Assembly (NCBI RefSeq): GCF_048268525.1 | Contig: NZ_JBLWVH010000001.1 | Span: forward strand, 248,001-312,000 | Direction of reading: 5' to 3' | Length of the DNA stretch: 64,000 bases | Origin: Maricaulis sp048268525 | Lineage (GTDB): Bacteria; Pseudomonadota; Alphaproteobacteria; Caulobacterales; Maricaulaceae | Part shown: one piece after another, positions 16,682 to 26,325 of the stretch | Numbering within the stretch: the first letter of the stretch is position 1 | Layout of the letters: each line of letters opens with the position of its first letter | Made by a program: the position numbers and the translations under genes | The notes under the pieces: model-generated | What the model was told of the DNA's origin: nothing | Seen by the model: only the letters and a program-made list of their open reading frames with translations | The model's database searches: none

Positions 16682-19600
16682 TCAGTAATCACGGCGCCAG
16701 CGGATAGAAACGGCGGCGTCGGTGTCGGCCGAGACGCGTGACAGGATGCTGAGATCCGGGGTCAGGGACCATTCGATCAGCGCTTCATTGATGGCCGAGG
16801 CACCATTGGCGCCAACCTCGACGTAAACATTGTCACCAAAGCGGCGCCCGCCGACGACCGACAGGTTGCCGTCGGCATTGGTTGAAATGTCGAGGCGGTC
16901 AATACCGGCCAGGTCGCGCAGCTGCCCGACAACGTCCAGCAGGCTCTGCCCTGAAAGTTGCGCAGCCAGCTGTGCGGCCTCGAATGCTCCAAGCTCGCTG
17001 ACCGACTGCTCGAACAATAGCCGGGACAGGATTTCGTCTTCCGGCAGGGCCGGATCGCTGGTCAATGTGATGGTCGGTTCCTGGGCCGAGCCGGTGACCC
17101 TGGCGGTTGCCTGGAAGTCTGTCCGGTTGTGAACGGCGCTCAGGTCGACACGGGCATCGCCGGGCGCGCCGTCAAAGGTCACCGTACCGTCCGCAAGCGT
17201 GAATCGGCGATTGAACACGAAGGCCGACCCGCCAACCAGGGTCGCGGTGCCGAACAGTGACGGCTTGCTCTCCGGTCCGGTGATGTGCAGGTCGACACCC
17301 CACTCGGAGGTGAATGCCCTCGATGAGACATACAGGCCGTTGCTCGCCCGGACCCGGTAATCGATACGGACCGGAAGGCGGGATTCATTCGGGGCGCGGT
17401 GATCCTTGGGCTGGTTGATCTCGACGACTTGCAATTGAGGGATCGACGCGGCCCCGTTCAGCGTCGGCTGTGTCCGCAACTGGTCCACCCGGCTTTCCCC
17501 GCCCACCAATAGTCCATCGCCATCAAGCGTGAGGTCGATATCACCACTGGCCTGGACCGTCAGTTCCGGGCGGCGTACCGCGACGAAACGCTGGTATTCG
17601 AACCGTGCCGAACCGTGTGGCGGGCCATCTTCGTGGAGTTCCAGTTGTCCGTGTCCGGTCAGCCGACCTTCGCGGGCGTCGTTCGCCGACAGGCGCGTCA
17701 GCTCAAACCGCGTGCCGCTCATCGCGAGATCCATCTCCAGGTCGGAAATCCGGCTTCCCGCGGTCGTCGCATTGATCCGGCCATCCCGCAGGGCCAGTTC
17801 GCCGTCCAGGTGCGGGGCTGAGACTGTGCCGGAAACCGTCAGACCGGCGTCGACCTGTCCGCTCTCCAACAGGATGTCCGATGGCAGGAACAACGCTGCC
17901 AGCGCCATCAGCTCTCCATCGGCTTCGATCCGGCCGGACAGGGCAGCATCGGCGTCACCTTGCGGGCGGGCAATATCGGTGGTTGCGCCGGCCCGATTGA
18001 TCTCGGCACGCGCCACCAGGCCGCCACCGGTCAGATTGAGCACTGAGTGTGCATTGTCCTGCAGGGAGGCTTCGAAAACCAGGTCGAGGGCGGGCATGTC
18101 GGGCAGGTCGCTGGTCAGCAGTCCCGTTGCGGCAAATTCCGCGTCACCGCGCCAGATCCCGTCTCGTTCGCGCAGGTCCGCCGTTCCGGAAATCATGCCC
18201 TGGGTCGCGGGCATGGCCGTGATATCGGCGAGTACACCAACGGGCAGGCTGTCGATCATCAGGTTGGCAATCGGGCTGATGCCGGCGGTCTCAAGGGTGA
18301 GGTCCATACGACCACCCCCGAGCGTAATCGCGGCAGAAGCTGTCACGCCTTCCGGGTTGGTTGCGAAGCGGATGGGCTCAACAGTGGTCCAGTTGTGTGC
18401 GGCCCATTTTCCCGAAGGCGACAGGGAAACGGACACGCCGTCATCGGTGAGGACAATCTCGCCGGTTGCGGACAGATCCACATTGCTGCGAACCCGGCCA
18501 TCGGCACGCGCGGACACGATGATGCGCGACAGCGGGCCGGACAGGGTCAGGTTTGCGGCATTGAGGTCGGCCGCGCCAATCCGTTGGGCTTCCAGGGCAA
18601 GCTCCGCATCCAAATGCCCGGCGCGCAGGTCATCGAGCGTTGCGGTGAAGCCGGCCGTCAGGGACATCAGGTCCTCGCGCTCGGCCTGGAGCGCCACGGT
18701 CACATCCTGTCCGGCCAGCGCTGCCGATCCGCTGAGTTCGACGTCGTCGAACCGGCCGTCGGTGACGATGAGTTCACTGCGACCGGGCTGATGACGGACG
18801 GTCCCGTTGAGCGAGACGTCACCCGTGTCGCGGTCGGCGGTGAGAACCCATTCCAGCGTGGTGGCTGCATCGTCGACCACCCCGCCCAACCGGCCCCTGA
18901 CACCCAGCCTTGGCGAGTGGAGCCGGACGGGACCGGCCTGTAGCTGCCGCGACGTGGTCACGGCCCGAATCCGCAGGGCCTCGCGGTCCCGCACAAGCCG
19001 GAACGCCGTTGCCAGACCGCCGTCAATCTCCACAGCGGAGACCGGGATGGCGCCGGACATCGCCAAATCGCCGGTCGCGCGCCAGTCAAGCGTGTCCTCA
19101 AAATCACCACTGAGGGTCAGGTCGAGGGCCGGGCTGCGGGCATTGAAGGTTGAAACGGTCCACCCGGTGCCGGTCGGGCGCAAGCTGGTGCGTGCGGTGA
19201 TGCCGTCGAGCAGGCCGTCAGCCGCATCGGGCCAGATCATGTCGCTGCCATCGATACGCAAATCCACCGACTGGTCCGGCGCGATGGAAATCTCGATATT
19301 TGCGGGTCCGGCCAGGTCAGGATGAACCAGCGAAGTCTCGATGAGGCTGATAGTCGCCTCGCCGACAGGCCAAGCGGCATCAGGTGGCAGGTATCCGCCG
19401 GCGATGACAGTCATCTGCTCCGAGGTGATGGCGAAGCCGGGGGCGATCCGCCAGCCGGTATCGCCACCGGTGTTGGCGACGCTGCCCGACAGCCGCAACC
19501 GGCCGTCCGCGAGCCGGTCAATCTCTGGCCAGTCAGTCCGGATACCATCCAGATCCAGGCCCAGTGTCAGCCGGGGCAACCCGTCTGACAGGGCAATGCC

Positions 19601-20770
19601 GACGGATCCGTCGATGCGCTGTACGGACATGTCGGCAAGTTCGACCCCTTCGGCTACGGGGCGAAGCTGAATGTCGAGGCTATCACCCCGGGTCAGGTCT
19701 GCTGATCCGCTGACCGAGCGGGTGCGGACACGGTCGCCCGACAGGCGGGCGATCAGGGCCGGGCTGATGTCGAACTCTGCCTGGATGACCGGCGCGGTCA
19801 CGCCGCGCAATACGAGCCGGCTATCGTTGGATCGGAGGGTCACATGATTGATCGTGACGCCGTCTGCGAGGATACCGTCAGCCTCGACGCGCACCGCTGT
19901 GACTTCGGCCGCCAGAGGTTCGGCGACCAAGTCCCAAGCAGCGACATTGATGGTGGCGGCGGCACGCCAGTCACGCTCGTCCCACTCGATGCCCGCTTCC
20001 GCCCTGATGTCGCCGTCGGCCCTCAGGGTCAGCTCGCCGCGACCGGATGTGTAATCGCCGTCTGCGTGGCCGGCGATCCGGATGGTTTGATCCGGCAATC
20101 GTAACAGGGCCGCCAGTGTTCCGCCGGCCTCTCCATTGGCGATCAGCGTGCCCGCGATGCCTTCCGCCGTGATGCGCAGGTCTGCCGCCAGATCGTCACC
20201 CGGGACGTCAAGCCGTTCGACTTGAAGTGACAGATTGCTCGCCCCTGGCCGAATCTGGGCGCTCGCCCCAGCCGTCAGCTCGGCTTGTGGTCCGGCCACG
20301 CCCTGTGCCAATTCCAGGCGCGACAGTTCGAGACGATCAAGGTCGACAGCGGGCAATCTCGCAGGGGCGCTTGATCGGTCATTGGCCGGAACCGCCGGGG
20401 CGGCGTCGAAAATGGGGCGGCGGGCAATGACCACCTGTTCGACCAGGGCTTCATTGACCCGGACAGGGCGCATCAGGAGGCTTCGGGCCTGCCAGTCGAG
20501 CGTGATGGCGTTGGCGGTCAGCCAGATTCCCTCGTCATCGCTCAGGGTCAATTGTTCAATGAACAGCCTGGACAGGGGGTCGCCGCGCACGCCGGAAACC
20601 GCGATGCGTCCGACGCCCGCAATCTGGCGTCCGTCCAGCTGGCTGGTGACCAGCCAGCGACCCGGTGCCTGGCTGGCTGCCACTCGCAAGCCGATCGCAA
20701 TGACCGTGAGACCGATCAAGACAAGTCCCGCCCAGAGCGCAAGGCGTCGTATGAGAGCCAAGCGGTTCAC
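16682..20770 (-). CDS. tamB: TamB-like translocation and assembly module protein
   Basis: 1362 residues. One N-terminal membrane anchor (LIRRLALWAGLVLIGLTVIAIGLRVA, about residues 6-31) precedes a very long run of beta-strand repeats, as in TamB/AsmA-like proteins. The C-terminal domain has the DUF490 features (SVSELGAFEAAQLAAQLSGQSLLDVVGQLRDLAGIDRLDIS, then GRRFGDNVYVEVGANG and a final beta-strand). TamB spans the periplasm and works with an outer-membrane TamA in autotransporter insertion or lipid transfer. The start is taken as GTG 20770, two bases after the tamA stop; no ATG lies before the membrane anchor. Similar length to the E. coli protein (about 1260) supports it. Confidence 0.88.
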   Translation of the reverse strand: MNRLALIRRLALWAGLVLIGLTVIAIGLRVAASQAPGRWLVTSQLDGRQIAGVGRIAVSGVRGDPLSRLFIEQLTLSDDEGIWLTANAITLDWQARSLLMRPVRVNEALVEQVVIARRPIFDAAPAVPANDRSSAPARLPAVDLDRLELSRLELAQGVAGPQAELTAGASAQIRPGASNLSLQVERLDVPGDDLAADLRITAEGIAGTLIANGEAGGTLAALLRLPDQTIRIAGHADGDYTSGRGELTLRADGDIRAEAGIEWDERDWRAAATINVAAWDLVAEPLAAEVTAVRVEADGILADGVTINHVTLRSNDSRLVLRGVTAPVIQAEFDISPALIARLSGDRVRTRSVSGSADLTRGDSLDIQLRPVAEGVELADMSVQRIDGSVGIALSDGLPRLTLGLDLDGIRTDWPEIDRLADGRLRLSGSVANTGGDTGWRIAPGFAITSEQMTVIAGGYLPPDAAWPVGEATISLIETSLVHPDLAGPANIEISIAPDQSVDLRIDGSDMIWPDAADGLLDGITARTSLRPTGTGWTVSTFNARSPALDLTLSGDFEDTLDWRATGDLAMSGAIPVSAVEIDGGLATAFRLVRDREALRIRAVTTSRQLQAGPVRLHSPRLGVRGRLGGVVDDAATTLEWVLTADRDTGDVSLNGTVRHQPGRSELIVTDGRFDDVELSGSAALAGQDVTVALQAEREDLMSLTAGFTATLDDLRAGHLDAELALEAQRIGAADLNAANLTLSGPLSRIIVSARADGRVRSNVDLSATGEIVLTDDGVSVSLSPSGKWAAHNWTTVEPIRFATNPEGVTASAAITLGGGRMDLTLETAGISPIANLMIDSLPVGVLADITAMPATQGMISGTADLRERDGIWRGDAEFAATGLLTSDLPDMPALDLVFEASLQDNAHSVLNLTGGGLVARAEINRAGATTDIARPQGDADAALSGRIEADGELMALAALFLPSDILLESGQVDAGLTVSGTVSAPHLDGELALRDGRINATTAGSRISDLEMDLAMSGTRFELTRLSANDAREGRLTGHGQLELHEDGPPHGSARFEYQRFVAVRRPELTVQASGDIDLTLDGDGLLVGGESRVDQLRTQPTLNGAASIPQLQVVEINQPKDHRAPNESRLPVRIDYRVRASNGLYVSSRAFTSEWGVDLHITGPESKPSLFGTATLVGGSAFVFNRRFTLADGTVTFDGAPGDARVDLSAVHNRTDFQATARVTGSAQEPTITLTSDPALPEDEILSRLLFEQSVSELGAFEAAQLAAQLSGQSLLDVVGQLRDLAGIDRLDISTNADGNLSVVGGRRFGDNVYVEVGANGASAINEALIEWSLTPDLSILSRVSADTDAAVSIRWRRDY

Positions 20771-20772
20771 GC

Positions 20773-22488
20773 TCAGAACGCCTGGCCGAGACTGAAATAG
20801 ATCTGGAAGGCGGGCTCGCCGCTGCGACGGTCGAGCGGTGTAGCGATGTCGATGCGGACTGGTGCGAAGTCGAAATAGTAGCGGGCACCAACTCCGATCG
20901 CACTGCGCATTCCGCCAAATTCCGGGGCGTTGAGGTCTGACGCGATGGCATTGTCCACGAACGCCACCGCGCCCCATTGCGGGTTGATCCGCCAGCGAAG
21001 CTCGGTGCTGATTTCGACCACCGACAGTCCGCCGAAGGGCTGGTCGTCACTGCCGACAGGGCTGAGGGACTGGTATTCGAACCCGCGTGCTGACCCGCCG
21101 CCGCCGGCGAAGAAGCGCTGATCGGCGGCGAGCGTTGACGCGGAGGTGCCCAGAACGGACCCGATACGGGCCCGCCCGGCTGCGATGAGGTCCTCGCCCA
21201 GTTGGAAATAGCCAGCCGCCCTGGCATCCAGGCGGACATACCGGCCGTCCTCGTCGCCGAATGTCAGCGCGGGTGTCATTTGCAGTGACAGGCGTACACC
21301 GCCGGTCGGATCAAGCGGATCATTGCGGCTGTCATAGGCTCCGCTCAGATCGAAGGCCGCGGTGACGATGTCGCGCTCGCCATCGACATCAGTCACCCGC
21401 GAGGTGTCGAGCGATATGCCGGCGCCGTAGGTCCGTCGCCCATCCCGGCGATTGATGCCGATACCGGCCTCGATCTCGTCCTGGTCATAGGCGTCAGTGG
21501 TCTCCCGGGTCACCCCGGAATGGAGGAATAGGGTCTGTGCGTGGCGCCGCCAATGCGGGCGCTCAAGACGTGCCGATGCTGACTGGTTCAGGGTCGCCAG
21601 CGTCGTCGACAGCGTCAGGGTCTCGTCCCGCCCGAACATGTTGCGCCGGGTCCAGCGCATGTCCGCACCTGCGCCCTCGCTGGTGGAATAACTCAGGCCG
21701 GTCTCGATCGTGTGGCGCGCGGCGGCTGTCAGTGAGACATTGATCGTTCGTTCGGCGGTTTCTGCAGTGGCCGGCCCCAGCGTGACCCTTGCGGAGCGGA
21801 CGCTGGCCAGCCCGTCAAGGCGCCTTTGATAGGTCAGCATCTCTTCGCGACTGGCCGCCGCGCCACGCCGAAGGGGTGAGATGCGGGCGATGAACTGGGG
21901 GTCCCAGGAATCCGTCTCGCGGCTGACATCGCCATATCGCGAAAAGGGTCCGGCCTCGAAGCGGAAGGTGATCAAGGCGTCCTGGCCGGCATGGTCGACG
22001 ACAACTTCGCGATCCAGCAGTTCGGCGTCAGGCCAGCCGCCATTCTGCAAGGCCCGCAGGGCACGGGCTTCGGCATCGATGACAGGCTGTGCGAGAAGTG
22101 GTGCGCCAACGGGCAGCGAGACGGCCGCCAGGGCACTGTCGCGGGCAGCGGAATCGGTGCCGGTCTGCGCGTCCACACGCCTGACCGTGAATTGCGGACC
22201 CGGCAGGACTCGCAGGCTCGCGCCGTGCCGGTCATCGACATAGGTATCCACACGGGCGCTGTAATAGCCTCGTGACCGCAACAAGCGGCGCGCCCGGCCA
22301 GCCGCTGTCCGGGCATCGCGCATGGCACTGGTGGCCGGAATATCCGCTGAACTCTCGCGATCTCCAACGGCGGCTACCAAGGCCGCCAGCAGCTCGGCAT
22401 CGCGCACGCCCTGCACATGTGCCAACGGTTCGGCGAAAGCCGCCGGACTGGTCAACAAGACTAGGGCTGCAAGAAGGGCGGTTCTCAA
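20773..22488 (-). CDS. tamA: TamA/BamA-family outer-membrane protein
   Basis: 571 residues. The signal peptide (RTALLAALVLLTSPAAFA) is followed by POTRA-type repeats (about residues 30-250) and a C-terminal 16-strand barrel of the Omp85 family. The barrel has FFAGGGGSARGFEYQSLSP, matching the conserved RGF/Y loop, and ends in Phe (YFSLGQAF), the outer-membrane beta-signal. TamA partners with TamB, encoded two bases downstream. The start is TTG: an in-frame TGA lies nine bases before it and the signal peptide begins at once, so no other start is possible without losing the signal peptide. Confidence 0.9.
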   Translation of the reverse strand: MRTALLAALVLLTSPAAFAEPLAHVQGVRDAELLAALVAAVGDRESSADIPATSAMRDARTAAGRARRLLRSRGYYSARVDTYVDDRHGASLRVLPGPQFTVRRVDAQTGTDSAARDSALAAVSLPVGAPLLAQPVIDAEARALRALQNGGWPDAELLDREVVVDHAGQDALITFRFEAGPFSRYGDVSRETDSWDPQFIARISPLRRGAAASREEMLTYQRRLDGLASVRSARVTLGPATAETAERTINVSLTAAARHTIETGLSYSTSEGAGADMRWTRRNMFGRDETLTLSTTLATLNQSASARLERPHWRRHAQTLFLHSGVTRETTDAYDQDEIEAGIGINRRDGRRTYGAGISLDTSRVTDVDGERDIVTAAFDLSGAYDSRNDPLDPTGGVRLSLQMTPALTFGDEDGRYVRLDARAAGYFQLGEDLIAAGRARIGSVLGTSASTLAADQRFFAGGGGSARGFEYQSLSPVGSDDQPFGGLSVVEISTELRWRINPQWGAVAFVDNAIASDLNAPEFGGMRSAIGVGARYYFDFAPVRIDIATPLDRRSGEPAFQIYFSLGQAF

Positions 22489-22560
22489 ACCGGGTCACCA
22501 TGGAACTCGATCCAAGGTTTATAAGGCCCGGACGGCGACCTGTCCTCCCCTATTGTGGTG

Positions 22561-23886
22561 TCAGACTGCGACGCTGTGTTGATCCGTCGAGAACCGGAAA
22601 TCCGGATCGAGCCGTGCCGCGAGATTGCGGACATAGGGGCGCCCGGCCGCGGTCAGGGTGATCCGCTGACCGTCGATCCGGGCGAGGCCATCCAGGACCA
22701 TGTCATTGATCTGGTCGACCGGGTCGTCGGCTTCAAGCCAGGTTTCGAACTTGCACAGCAGGGCTGCAATTCGGTCTGCGACGGCCCGCTGGGCAGGGGA
22801 ACGTTCGATGCCGCGCACCAACATGTCCTTGCCTGCAATCACCGCGTCGGCATAGCGGACCGGATTGGGTTCGGTCTGGACGTAGCCTTGCGGGCATTCG
22901 CTTATCGCGGAGGCGCCAAGCCCGACGAGGATGGTCGAAGGATCAGTGGTGTAGCCCTGGAAGTTGCGGCGAAGTCCGCCGTTTCGCGCGGCTTGGGCAA
23001 GTGGATCGCCCGGGCGGGCGAAGTGGTCCAGTCCTATCCGGTCATAGCCGGCTTCGCTGAGGGCTTGTCCAGCGGCCTGCATCTGGTCGAACCGCTCTTC
23101 GGCGCCCGGAAGCCGGTTCTCCGGAATGGCGCGCTGGTGTTTCTTGAACCAGGGCACATGCGCATAGCCGAACACTGAAACGCGATCTGCGCCCATTTCG
23201 GCGATAGCACCGGCGGTCTCGCGGACTTTGGTGACTGTCTGAGCAGGCAGGCCGTACATCATGTCCATGTTGATGGCCGCGATGCCGACCTCACGCAATC
23301 GGTCTGCGGCGGCCTGGACCACGTCGCGTGACTGGGGCCGATTGATCAGCTTTTGAACTTCCGGAGAGATGTCCTGCACACCCAGGCTGGCGCGGTTGAC
23401 CCCGGTTTCGGCCATTGCGCGGCAGAGTTCGGCGTCCAACTCGCGGGGATCAAGCTCGACGGCAATCTCCGCATCCGCTGTGACATTGAACGCGGTGCGG
23501 ATGCGATGCATCACGGCGCGAAACTCGTCGGCGCTCAGCATGTCGGGCGAGCCGCCACCGAAATGGATATGGCAGACGCGTGCATCTGTCGGCGCGATCT
23601 CGGCCCGTCTTGTGATGTCGATGTCGAGGGCCGTCAGATAGTTGCGAACCCGCTGGTGACCGTTCGGAATCGTGGTGTGGCAGCCGCAATACCAGCACAT
23701 TGATTTGCAAAACGGGATATGGACGTAAACCGAAAGGGCGGGGGCTTCGCCCTGCTCCTGCATCCAGCCCTGCCATTGTTCAAGTCCTGTGCCGCCGCGG
23801 AACTTCGTCGCCGGCGGATAGGAGGTGTAGCGTGGTACGGCCTCGAGAGCGTATTTGGCGATAAAGGTCGGGTCGACGGAGGGCAT
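22561..23886 (-). CDS. hemN: Oxygen-independent coproporphyrinogen III oxidase (HemN)
   Basis: 441 residues of a radical-SAM enzyme that decarboxylates coproporphyrinogen III to protoporphyrinogen IX without oxygen, in haem synthesis. The N-terminal PRYTSYPPATKF and the cluster-binding motif CKSMCWYCGCHT (C-x3-C-x2-C plus the HemN-specific extra Cys) are near residues 58-68. HIHFGGGSPDMLS, NRASLGVQDISPEVQKLINRPQ and INMDMMYGLPAQT follow, as in genuine HemN rather than HemW. ATG 23886 was chosen where family similarity begins. No FNR-type TTGAT-N4-ATCAA box was found in the 211-base region shared with zwf. TamA lies 72 bases downstream on the same strand. Confidence 0.95.
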   Translation of the reverse strand: MPSVDPTFIAKYALEAVPRYTSYPPATKFRGGTGLEQWQGWMQEQGEAPALSVYVHIPFCKSMCWYCGCHTTIPNGHQRVRNYLTALDIDITRRAEIAPTDARVCHIHFGGGSPDMLSADEFRAVMHRIRTAFNVTADAEIAVELDPRELDAELCRAMAETGVNRASLGVQDISPEVQKLINRPQSRDVVQAAADRLREVGIAAINMDMMYGLPAQTVTKVRETAGAIAEMGADRVSVFGYAHVPWFKKHQRAIPENRLPGAEERFDQMQAAGQALSEAGYDRIGLDHFARPGDPLAQAARNGGLRRNFQGYTTDPSTILVGLGASAISECPQGYVQTEPNPVRYADAVIAGKDMLVRGIERSPAQRAVADRIAALLCKFETWLEADDPVDQINDMVLDGLARIDGQRITLTAAGRPYVRNLAARLDPDFRFSTDQHSVAV

Positions 23887-24097
23887 GCCGGAAATTCTCC
23901 ATAATTTAATTGAGAGAATAATGCGGTGTTGTCCGGACCGGCATGCGCCCAAAGCGCGCAGGGGGCGGGCGTCGGAGTCGCGCGGGGCGCCGATCAATGG
24001 AGATCATGGTCGACCACATGATGCGAGCATGTTAGGGGTAACATTAATCTAGCAGCAGACGCCCGCAGGCCCTGGAGCGTCAAGCAGGAAGCCGGAC

Positions 24098-25573
24098 ATG
24101 GCCGAACTCGTACCCGTTGAACCGTTTGATATTGTTGTCTTTGGAGCGACAGGGGATCTGGCGCTCCGCAAATTGATCCCCGCGCTCTTTCACCGTTGGT
24201 GCGATGGTCAGATCACCGATGACAGCCGGATCATCTGCGCGTCGCGCGATACCATGGAGTCCTCGGTTTTTCAGGAGCTTGCCGCGACCCATGTGATCAC
24301 CGGAAAAACCTCGGCAGAACGAAAGGCGGCATGGGCTGAATTCGCCGGGCGCCTGGCCTATGTGTCCGTGGACGCTGCAAGCGAGACTGCCGGATGGAGT
24401 GATCTGGCCGCGGCGCTCGACCCCGACGAGAACAAGATCCGGCTCTATTATCTGGCCCTGCCGCCCTCGATCTACGGGTCAATCTGTGCCGGCCTGGCGG
24501 CGCACAAGCTGAACACGCCGAACGCCCGCATTGTCCTGGAAAAGCCGATCGGGTCGAACTACCACACGGCACGGGCGATCAATGACAAGGTCGGTGAGGT
24601 TTTCCGCGAGAACAACATCTTCCGTATCGACCACTATCTCGGCAAGGAGACGGTCCAGAACCTGCTGATCCTGCGCTTCGCCAACTATCTGTTCGAGCCG
24701 ATCTGGAATGCCAACGGCATCGACCACGTCCAGATCACGGTTGCGGAATCGCTGGGGGCCGGCAAGCGGGCCAGCTATTATGACCGGTCCGGTGCGTTGC
24801 GCGACATGGTCCAGAATCACTTGCTCCAGCTGGCCTGTCTGGTCGCGATGGAGCCGCCTGCCTCGCTCGATCCTGACGCAGTCCGGACAGAAAAGCTCAA
24901 AGTCCTCAAGGCTCTGCGCCCGGTGACCGCCGTCAATGTGGGCCAGGATGTGGTGCGCGGGCAGTATCAGGCCGGTGCTGTCGATGGCGAGACCGTGCCC
25001 GGCTATGCCGAGGAAGTCGGCCATGCGACCCAGACAGAGACCTTTGTCGGTGTCCGGGCCCATGTCGACAATTGGCGCTGGGCGGGGGTCCCCTTCTACC
25101 TGCGGACCGGCAAACGCATGGCTGCCCGACGGTCAGAGATTATCGTCCAGTTCAAACCCATTCCGCATGATGTTGTGGGGGCGACGGAAGGCGCGATGCG
25201 TCCGAACCGGTTGGTCATCCGCCTGCAGCCGGATGAGGGCGTCAAGCTGATGTTGATGACCAAGGACCCGGGGCCTGGCGGTCTGCGTTTGCGCTATGTG
25301 CCGCTCAACCTCGCCTATGCCGAGCATTTTGATCATGACTATCCGGACGCCTATGAGCGCCTGTTGATGGCGGTCGTGCGCGGCAATCTCAGCCTGTTCA
25401 TGCGACGCGACGAGGTTGAGGCGGCTTGGCGCTGGGTCGACGGAATCATCCAGTCCTGGGAGGACACCCAGTCAAAGCTATATGGCTACCAGGCCGGCAC
25501 AGACGGGCCCACACAATCCGCCTTGTTGCTCGCCCGAGAGGAAAGGGAATGGTTTGATGGCCTTGGCGACTGA
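24098..25573 (+). CDS. zwf: Glucose-6-phosphate 1-dehydrogenase
   Basis: 491 residues. The NADP-binding motif VVFGATGDLALRKLIPALF lies near residues 13-31. The active-site signature RIDHYLGKETVQNLL (with the catalytic His) is near 178-192. Later segments (YDRSGALRDMVQNHLLQL, PFYLRTGKRMA, RNRLVIRLQPDEG-like) also match the family. It oxidises glucose-6-phosphate to 6-phosphogluconolactone, feeding the Entner-Doudoroff or pentose-phosphate route. An AGGAAG motif precedes the ATG. It overlaps pgl by 17 bases and leads the zwf-pgl-edd operon. It is divergent from hemN. Confidence 0.97.
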   Translation: MAELVPVEPFDIVVFGATGDLALRKLIPALFHRWCDGQITDDSRIICASRDTMESSVFQELAATHVITGKTSAERKAAWAEFAGRLAYVSVDAASETAGWSDLAAALDPDENKIRLYYLALPPSIYGSICAGLAAHKLNTPNARIVLEKPIGSNYHTARAINDKVGEVFRENNIFRIDHYLGKETVQNLLILRFANYLFEPIWNANGIDHVQITVAESLGAGKRASYYDRSGALRDMVQNHLLQLACLVAMEPPASLDPDAVRTEKLKVLKALRPVTAVNVGQDVVRGQYQAGAVDGETVPGYAEEVGHATQTETFVGVRAHVDNWRWAGVPFYLRTGKRMAARRSEIIVQFKPIPHDVVGATEGAMRPNRLVIRLQPDEGVKLMLMTKDPGPGGLRLRYVPLNLAYAEHFDHDYPDAYERLLMAVVRGNLSLFMRRDEVEAAWRWVDGIIQSWEDTQSKLYGYQAGTDGPTQSALLLAREEREWFDGLGD

Positions 25574-26285
25574 GCAGACAGACACACTGACCGTCCATCC
25601 GGACAGGGCAGCGATGGCGGAGGCGCTTGCCGGGCCGATAGCGACTGCTCTGGAGACAGCGATCGCGCGGGATGGCGAGGCTGTGCTGGCGGTGTCCGGT
25701 GGCTCGACGCCTGAAGCGCTTTACAAACGTCTGGCGGCAACCGAACTCGACTGGGCACGTGTGTGTGTCGTGTTGGTGGACGAGCGTTGGGTTGACGCGG
25801 GAGAGCCAGGGTCGAACGAGACCTTTCTGCGTTCGACCCTGATGACCGGCAAGGCCGCCGCAGCCCGACTGATCGGTCTGAAGGCTCGTGGCGAGACTCC
25901 GCTGGACGGTGTGGCGGATGTAACCGCAAGTCTGTCAGGCGTCCGTTTCCCGCCTGACGTGGTGATCCTCGGCATGGGCGATGATGGCCACACAGCGTCC
26001 TGGTTTCCGCGTGCCGATGGGTTGGAGACCGCGCTTTCCGAGACCGGCGCGCCGGTGTGCGCGATCCGGGCCCGGCAGACTGCCGTCACCGGCCACCTGA
26101 CCGACCGCATGACACTGACCCGAGCAGCCCTGGCCGGCGCCGGTATGAGCCTTCTCCTGATCGCGGGTGAGGGCAAGAAAGCGGCCCTGGAATCGGCAAT
26201 GGCCGATGGTCCGGTCGCCGACATGCCGGTCCGCGCACTGTTGCGCTCCGAAACGGACCGTCCCGATATTCACTGGGCGCCCTGA
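25557..26285 (+). CDS. pgl: 6-phosphogluconolactonase
   Basis: 242 residues of the DevB/SOL type. The N-terminal AVLAVSGGSTPEALYKRLA (phosphate binding) is near residues 45-63. VVLVDERWVDAGEPGSNETFLR and VVILGMGDDGHTASWFP, carrying the catalytic region His, also match the family. It hydrolyses 6-phosphogluconolactone to 6-phosphogluconate. ATG 25557 lies inside the end of zwf, preceded by a GAAAGGGA Shine-Dalgarno-like sequence. The overlap implies coupling to zwf, and edd follows 40 bases later. Confidence 0.95.
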   Translation: MALATEQTDTLTVHPDRAAMAEALAGPIATALETAIARDGEAVLAVSGGSTPEALYKRLAATELDWARVCVVLVDERWVDAGEPGSNETFLRSTLMTGKAAAARLIGLKARGETPLDGVADVTASLSGVRFPPDVVILGMGDDGHTASWFPRADGLETALSETGAPVCAIRARQTAVTGHLTDRMTLTRAALAGAGMSLLLIAGEGKKAALESAMADGPVADMPVRALLRSETDRPDIHWAP

Positions 26286-26325
26286 TTTAACCGGACCCAC
26301 CGAGCATCTGCACGAACGGAAGACG

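Noticed and set aside
23887..24097. FNR box expected upstream of hemN
   Set aside because: No TTGAT-N4-ATCAA or close variant was found by eye in the hemN-zwf region.
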